7,389 nucleotides of DNA from an uncultured bacterium (GTDB taxonomy: Bacteria > Verrucomicrobiota > Lentisphaeria > Victivallales > UBA1829), in contig URNE01000107.1 in NCBI GenBank assembly GCA_900549045.1, forward strand, positions 1-7,389, written 5' to 3'. Under the pieces are notes generated by a model, which saw only the letters and a program-made list of their open reading frames with translations, had not been told where the DNA came from and searched no databases. Made by a program: the position numbers and the translations under genes. Shown one piece after another: positions 6,714-7,389 of the stretch (its first letter is position 1; each line of letters opens with the position of its first letter).

Positions 6714-7389
6714 ATGATAAAAAGTCTTTTTGCCGCTCTTTTCAGCGCATTTCTGTTCTGCGGAATGCTTTCCGCAGATGAAACACCCGCGATCTCCATT
6801 TTCGGAGACAGCTATTCAACCTTCGAAGGCTCGATTCCGCAAGGCAACGCCATCTGGTACTTCAATGCCCCGAAAAACCAGAACGATGTCTCCAAAGTGG
6901 AACAGACCTGGTGGCATCAGGCAATCGCGCTTCTCGGCGGCAGACTTGAGAAGAACGAATCCTATTCCGGCTCCACCATCTGCAACACCGGGTACGACAA
7001 AAAAGATTTCAGCAAAATCTCCTTCCTCGCCCGCCAGGGATGTCTCGGCAAACCGGATATGATTCTCATCTGCGGAGCGACCAACGACAGCTGGGCCGGA
7101 GCCCCCATCGGCGAATACAAGTACAGCAACTGGACCGCGCAGGACCTCTACTCCTTCCGTCCCGCCCTCGCAAAGCTCTTCAGCGATCTGAAACGGAACT
7201 ACCCCGGCGCCAAAATCTATTTCATTCTCAACTCGCAGCTCTCCGCTGCAATCAACGAATCGGTCCACACGGTCTGCGCACATTGCAATGTTCCCTGCAT
7301 TGACCTCAAGAACATCGGCAAGCAAAAAGGTCATCCGGATATCGCCGGCATGAAGGCAATAGCGGAACAGGTCGCGAAATTTGTCAAAA
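6714..7389 (+). CDS. Exported SGNH/GDSL-family hydrolase (3' end cut by window edge)
   Basis: Probable periplasmic or secreted ester hydrolase; the substrate is unknown, though family members act on acylated sugars, lipids or similar esters. 225 residues are visible and the frame is still open at the edge, but the catalytic His block has been passed, so little should be missing. Residues 1-21 look like a type I signal peptide: Lys3, a hydrophobic core, then MLSA before DET. Cys16 sits in LFCG, which is not a good lipobox. Block I is IFGDSYS (29-35) with the nucleophile Ser33. Gly86 in SYSGST fits block II, and GATND (121-125) with Asn124 fits block III. The His block is GHPDIAGM (206-213) with His207. 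The usual DxxH Asp position holds Gln204. The mature part has cysteines at 90, 110, 120, 188, 191 and 195, possibly disulfides. It has its own promoter and is divergent from the phosphatase unit, with no clear functional link. Confidence 0.85.
   Translation, partial: MIKSLFAALFSAFLFCGMLSADETPAISIFGDSYSTFEGSIPQGNAIWYFNAPKNQNDVSKVEQTWWHQAIALLGGRLEKNESYSGSTICNTGYDKKDFSKISFLARQGCLGKPDMILICGATNDSWAGAPIGEYKYSNWTAQDLYSFRPALAKLFSDLKRNYPGAKIYFILNSQLSAAINESVHTVCAHCNVPCIDLKNIGKQKGHPDIAGMKAIAEQVAKFVK

Noticed and set aside
1..7389. Mobile elements, CRISPR arrays, tRNA or other RNA genes
   Set aside because: No direct-repeat arrays, transposase motifs, terminal inverted repeats or cloverleaf-like sequence seen on reading either strand.

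Overview
The window holds five protein genes in a compact bacterial layout: two on the + strand (hisS and a DAHP synthase gene), two convergent genes on the - strand (an RlhA-like U32 gene downstream of a membrane PP2C phosphatase gene), and a divergent + strand gene for an exported SGNH hydrolase that runs off the right edge. No RNA gene, mobile element, CRISPR array or long unexplained non-coding stretch is visible. Coding DNA is GC-rich, with third positions mostly C or G and frequent GGA glycine codons. The base use, a dCache-HAMP-PP2C phosphatase of the kind seen in chlamydial RsbU, and a secreted SGNH hydrolase would fit a PVC-group bacterium, perhaps a Lentisphaerota/Victivallales-type gut organism. 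That assignment is inference and could be wrong.

Left part (51-2343, +): histidyl-tRNA synthetase is followed after one base by a class I (AroFGH-type) 3-deoxy-7-phosphoheptulonate synthase, almost certainly on the same transcript. All metal and substrate residues I could place are present in the synthase. A strong hairpin (2357-2403) closes this unit and, read in reverse, also closes the - strand unit.

Middle part (2418-6550, -): transcription appears to start at an extended -10 element near 6574-6582. It reads first a receptor-type phosphatase (membrane segment, double Cache sensor, membrane segment, HAMP, coiled linker, SpoIIE/RsbU phosphatase domain) and then, 23 bases later, a 726-residue U32/DUF3656 protein related to the 23S rRNA hydroxylase RlhA. 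The phosphatase probably turns an extracytoplasmic small-molecule signal into dephosphorylation of an anti-anti-sigma (STAS) partner, but no such partner is encoded here.

Right part (6551-7389): a short intergenic region carries back-to-back promoters with similar extended -10 elements, then an exported SGNH/GDSL hydrolase cut off by the window edge.

The window is mostly housekeeping and regulatory. I found no clear new multi-gene system. The best leads are the phosphatase's atypical Cache ligand motif, the paired extended -10 promoters, the long C-terminal region of the U32 protein, and the Gln in place of the usual Asp in the hydrolase's DxxH block.
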